A stretch of DNA of 64,000 bases from NCBI GenBank assembly GCA_050084985.1, contig JBITNC010000001.1, forward strand, positions 8,246,001-8,310,000, given 5' to 3'. Source of the stretch: Nageia nagi. Taxonomy: Eukaryota > Pinophyta. Below the pieces are notes generated by a model that did not search any database, was not told the origin of the DNA, and saw nothing but the letters and a program-made list of their open reading frames with translations. Position 1 is the first letter of the stretch. Each line of letters begins with the position of its first letter. Positions 58,885-64,000 of this stretch are shown here, piece by piece. A program made the position numbers and the translations under genes.

Positions 58885-60075
58885 CAAACAATTATTTTAT
58901 GTAGGTTTGAATGTTATGCATCTCACAAACATATTGCAAGGAGTTTTCATCAAAATTGTAAAATGAGTAATTTCTAAATATTTTAGCATTTTTTCTATCC
59001 ACTATAACTTAAGATTTAAATGTATCATTAGGAATCAGAGATAAATCATCATAATATATGATGGGCACATCATTTATGTGTAAAACCTTTAATCCATCTG
59101 ATAACTTATGCAATTCCTTTAACAAGGTATTCAAACATTTATCTCCATCCCTAATGGTATAAGCCAAGTTAGTAATCTTCACAATCATGGATATTATTTT
59201 CCCATAAGACTCCTTTGATAATCATTGGATTTGAGGAGAAACTATTTAATTTGACATTCTAGTCACCTCCAGGGCCTTCTCTTGTCTTTTAAGAATAATC
59301 TTCCTTTTACTATCAAAACTGGTCTTATGCTTGTTAAACAATTTTATACAACTAAAAACATAATCTCTTATAAACAAAACATAACCAATTTTAGGAATGA
59401 CCTTACCCAAATATTTATTATGCATTTTCAATAGGGAAACAAGTGATAGAGTTAGTGTGACCGGTGTTAATTCATTAGGCAAAAAATTCAAAGTTTGATT
59501 CTTTAATTTTTTTCTAACTCTATCTGCTTGCTGGTAGCTTCATGTACAGTTACCAATTTTAATTCCTTATTTTTATTTAAGTCTATCAAATATTTCAACA
59601 TTTATTTATTATCTTCATTTTCATTTTTTATCCTCTTAAATTTGTCTTCCTTCTTTAACAGATTAGAATGCATTTATCTCAACTTCTTGGTATTTTGATT
59701 ATTCTTTAACTTATACGCAACAATTTGGGTATACTTTTTAGTCAAGTTCTTATTCAATTGCTTCAATTCATCTTTTAAAGACTTACATTTTTCTTTCATC
59801 AAGACCATCTTAGTATTCTTTATCTTAAGCTCCTTAATTTTCTTAGCTATGACATTCTTCAAATTTAAAATCTCTAATTTATGATTCAAATCATCAATTG
59901 TTCTTTGTAGAACCTTTATGTTAGCCAAATGATAGATCTCCTTTTCTTCTAAGGAATTTCAATATTATAAACTTGATGCCAAGGGTCTCTCTGTAGGGCA
60001 TTCAACATAGCACTTGGTAGAATGTAACCACCTACCCAATTACATTTATTAAGTCTCAAATACTATCGAGAATTT
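58885..60075 (-). pseudogene. Relic of a second unrecognised coiled-coil protein
   Basis: I do not recognise this gene. The minus frame starts near 60075 with NKCNWVGGYILPSAMLNALQ and RDPWHQVYNIEIP. A Lys/Leu-rich coiled coil follows from about 59928 to 59560 (MANIKVLQRTIDDLNHKLEI). After a frame change near 59510 it reads NFLPNELTPVTLTLSLVSLL, KRKIILKRQEKALEV, and then ESYGKIISMIVKITNLAYTI and LHINDVPIIYYDDLSLIPN to about 58890. Stops are few and mostly fit lost glutamine codons. The order coiled coil then C-terminal globular part resembles the relic at 52.2-55.2 kb, also on the minus strand, but I cannot show homology by eye. Confidence 0.45.
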
Positions 60076-63000
60076 GAATGTGATAGAGATTTAATTATGT
60101 TGTGAGATGAATGATTTTGAGTAGATATATGCATTTTTATGTCAATTTGATGTCGGTTTCTAGATTTTATGACACATGTTATAGGTTGAATCGATATAGG
60201 GACTCAAGTTAAAGACTCTAAGGACCAAGGATGAGTTGGTTATGAGAATGGATTGGTAAGAGTAAGGAAATGATTGGCATTGATTTGCTAACTTCCATGA
60301 TGACCATTATAGATCATGTATATGCATATCATAATTATGGTGAATGATACTTGATTTCAATAATGCTTTCATTTGTATATGTGTATGTGCACTAACAAAT
60401 CTATCTTGCAAGATGAGGAGTCTCTACAAGTAAATATGTATTTAAAAATAAGTCACAAATTTTATAATTTACACTAAAAATAAATTAACTATTTGCAAAG
60501 AATATTCCAATTATTTGAATTCAAATTTTAACCAAGGATTATTGATGAAAGTTAGTAAAAATAAAAATTAGGGGTTAAAAGAATTATTTATCTTTTATTA
60601 GTGGTTGCAAGGTTATTTTGGCACCTTGCAAAAATAATTGATTTATCTCCCCCCCACAAATTATTTGCTTTTGGTAGATGTAAAATGATTTAAAAAGGTT
60701 TTGTTTTCTTATGGAAGGTGTGCAATTATTTTTGGAAGATCTAGGGAAGATGGCCCAACCCTCTCAAAAAACAATTAAAATCCATACACATTAGGTATGG
60801 AGTGTATGAATTGGACAAATAGTATTTATTTTGGAAAGATTATACCACCCTTAGACTAAAAATATATGGGTGGGTGACCATTGGAAACACACTTAATATC
60901 TCTCATTCCCTCAAAAATTGTTCTATGAGGATGTGAAGGAAGATTCTCTCTCTTTTATACTAGGTTTTTTCCTTTGCATTTTAGATAGTAATGATAAAAT
61001 GCCTAGTTACATTGGATTTTATTTTGATATGCTTGTATTAAAATGAATGTCCAAATATTATTTTTTTGAATTTTTAGTATTACATTTAAATTAAATTGTT
61101 AGGACACATTGGAAACCTTGCCTGTGAATGGTTGTACAATTTGTTTCCATACATTATGCAAGAAAGGATAGGACAATTTATGACCATAATCATGTGAATA
61201 AACATGAAAATATTTTCTTTAAACTATAGTACTAAAATGTAAGTCCATTTGGCTTTGTAATGAAATCCATCATGCATTTACTTCAAGGAGATAGTATGAA
61301 AGTATATTCAATTTAAGATTTTCCATTAGTTTTCTTCTCATATATATGTTCTCCCTTTTTCCTAGTGAATGGTTTGGCTATGATGGATGAAGCACAACCC
61401 ATATTGATGTTAAAAAAAATTGTACATATCCAATTTATACCCTTGTACATAGTGAGTACCATTAAATCATTTCTCATAAGCCATATGTTTTTAGATAATA
61501 CTCATCTTCGGACCTATGTTTCCCTTAAATATCAAGTGTATATTTAGATTTTGTTTTAAAACATAATACTATGTGAGCATTCAAAGTATTTTGGCACCTC
61601 TTAAGAAGTGTAGTTTTAGAATAAATCAAATCCCTTACAACATGATCTCCTGAGTCAAATATTACGAGCTCATGAGATTATTTTCATGGGTATTCATGGT
61701 AACAATTATATGAACTTGATGTCAAGCAAGGTGTTTTAATTAGTCATGTATTCATTCCCTTTTTCCTTGACAAATTAAACCTAATCTACTCTGGAAATCC
61801 CATTGGTTTTAAGACCCTATGCCAAGGATATTCTTACTATCAACAATTCATAAGTTCTCACTCTATAGGATACTTGTGTAACCTTTGAAAGTTTTGAGTT
61901 TATTAGTCAAACCCATGGCAGAGTCTTCAACTCACTCCCTTTTCTTTATTTGATATACCAAAATCCTTCCATATCCTGTATACACATGACCTAAGGTTAT
62001 GCTTTATCAAATTTATGGAATAATTAGTGATAATGATAGATTTATATTCATCCTATAAAAAGGGATAAAAATAAATTAAATGAATAATTTGAAATCATTA
62101 TATATAAATGATTAAATGTTTTAGAATGTATTTTAAAGGGGTATTTTAATATTATTTAAGGAAATTCAATTATACATTGTTAGATATGTATTATATTTAA
62201 GGATCATGGTTGATCGTTAATATTGTGAATTACTACCCTTAGACCAAGGAAGGGAGGTAGTTTATTTATGGAACATAAACCCTCCTAAGGTCCATATTGG
62301 GGTACATGAAATGATAATATGAATTTCAATGCATTTAGATCCATATTCGTTTTGGTCAAAGAAAGAGGTCATCTTGATCCTCAATACTCACAAACCTTCC
62401 TAGTACTCAAAATCAATGAATCCATGGATACTTGGAAGAATATGGGAGATAAAGAAGAAATGAGCTACATTCAAGGAAAAAGACCTAATGGAGTTCATTA
62501 AATAATATGATGTAAATTCCCTACTTTGTGTAGGAGAACTACTTATGTAATTAAATGTCCCAAGTTTTATAATGTAATTATTATATTTATTTATGAAGTC
62601 AAGAATGGAGAAAGAGCTATCCATCACAAAGATAGCCATGATTCACATTGTAAACCTATATCTATTGTAATGGGATGTCCAATAAGATAATTAAATGATA
62701 TTTAGTACTCAATTCCAAAATTATTTTTACATGGGTTAATTATGTAAGTATATATTAATATATCCCTAGATTGTAAGATTAAATATCTACTCATTATAAA
62801 ATAAAATCATGACCATGAGTATAGATATGGATTAATGTCTTAAAGGTTTCTATCATCACGTAACAAGTTAGGGTTTTGACATAGGTAATCCTAATTTCAA
62901 AAAAGAAATACCCTAATTTGTATTAACCATGAGTTTTAATTGTTGATGATTCACCTAATATTAGATCATATGATTAGACATACAATAAGATCTCTCATAT

Positions 63001-64000
63001 GCCCTATAAATACAGTAAGAATAATTGATAGGACACACCCTTAGAAATGATGAAAGAGATGAAAATGGGAGTGATAATTATCTTCTAAGGACATTCAATA
63101 GAATACAATGCATACCATTAAAGCTTTAAAATGACAATAATAAGAGTTAGTGAATAATTTGATACTACATCAAACATATAATATAGACTATAATATGGGA
63201 GAATCTAACACATAGTAAGAAACATAAATATTAAAGGATTTAAATGTATATCTTAGCTATGAATATGAAGATAGTTCTAATGTCCCTAAAGAAGTCAAGG
63301 ATATAACCCATATTATGTAGATCAACTCAACTAGGAGGAAGGAAATCTAATATGAAGATAATTAATCTAAATAAATAAAGTTACATACATTCTATATATA
63401 ATAATAGATTGATAACAAATGGGATAACCCCATGGGTCCTTATATATTTGTAAATGGATAAAATGGGATAGCCTAGTGGCTATATGATGATACATAGATA
63501 ATGAATAGTAGAAGAAATCTACTTTATAACCCATAGCAGGTGTTACTTACCAATGATATGAAAGGATAAACACTTATGACATGATTATAACTAATAATGT
63601 ACCGAACATGTTCTTAGGAATATTCATTTGAAGATAATGAATAGAAATGGGCATATATTTCTATGATAAGGGAACCTTTATATGTCTATAGCCCCATAAA
63701 GTGAATAGTGTTATGTGGATCAAACAATGATGTTTGAAGATAAAACTTGAGAATGACCTAGATTAGTTGATAAAACCTAGAAAGATAAAGAGAATGAAAA
63801 TCTTATCATAAGCTTGAAATAGGTCTACAAGGATAAAATAAATGGGTTGTCTCAATGATGAAGACAAATAAATTTCATTTCTTGTTATAAGAACTCACTA
63901 AATGATATATAAAAGAAATATTCCTTAAGTATGGACCACTTTACACCATGCTTCCTTATTAGAAGTAGTTGAATTTAGTATCAAATCAAGGCTCATTATT
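60076..64000. other. AT-rich region without recognisable gene
   Basis: No conserved protein motif, LTR pair, RNA gene or clear tandem repeat is seen. The short frames at 61.37 and 62.32 kb have no recognisable features. Confidence 0.45.

Overview
The window looks like repeat-filled intergenic DNA from a seed plant with a large genome. It is very AT-rich, I find no intact host gene, tRNA or rRNA, and almost every readable stretch belongs to plant LTR retrotransposons or their relics. The retrotransposon lineages (Ty1/copia, Ty3/gypsy, Tat/Ogre with two RNase H domains), the plant mobile domain (PMD) genes and the TATA-bearing LTRs show that it is a plant. A gymnosperm or another giant-genome species would fit, but the sequence does not prove this.

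Layout, left to right. (1) 1.6-6.7 kb: an old Tat-like element on the minus strand. Its gag relic is at 6.69-4.29 kb, and a PMD pseudogene lies on the opposite (plus) strand at 1.63-3.25 kb. (2) 7.34-8.43 kb: an unrecognised plus-strand ORF relic, followed at 8.99 kb by a polypurine tract and a probable 3' LTR. (3) 13.23-21.55 kb: a complete but dead Ty1/copia element on the minus strand with both LTRs and a near-perfect target-site duplication (TSD). (4) 21.68-39.27 kb: the main object, a 17.6-kb Tat/Ogre-type Ty3/gypsy element on the plus strand. It has two 846-bp LTRs, a primer-binding site, gag, protease, reverse transcriptase, an ordinary RNase H, a second plant-type RNase H, integrase, an extra sense ORF and an antisense PMD gene with an intron. 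(5) 40.5-46.0 kb: a minus-strand Ty3/gypsy element with both LTRs but no gag. (6) 46.1-48.8 kb: a minus-strand copia fragment with most of integrase deleted, then a likely minus-strand copia-type LTR at about 49.3-50.3 kb. (7) 52.2-55.2 kb and 58.9-60.1 kb: two minus-strand relics of coiled-coil proteins that I do not recognise. The rest is AT-rich DNA without readable genes.

The most interesting system is inside the 17.6-kb element. A 20-21 bp motif with a CG-rich core (consensus about AAcGCCGGCGACT plus a variable tail) forms short tandem arrays at five places: both LTRs upstream of the TATA box, the leader just after the primer-binding site, the intron of the antisense PMD gene, and just upstream of that gene's start codon. 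A transposon-encoded PMD protein together with repeated short motifs near both the sense and the antisense promoters suggests a self-regulation or anti-silencing module. This is inference. What the sequence shows directly is the arrays, their position, the intron with matching phase, and a PMD frame without any frameshift over about 2 kb, broken only by nonsense codons that single C-to-T or G-to-A transitions can explain.

A second, older PMD relic lies opposite the Tat-like gag at the left end of the window, so the antisense-PMD arrangement occurs twice here.
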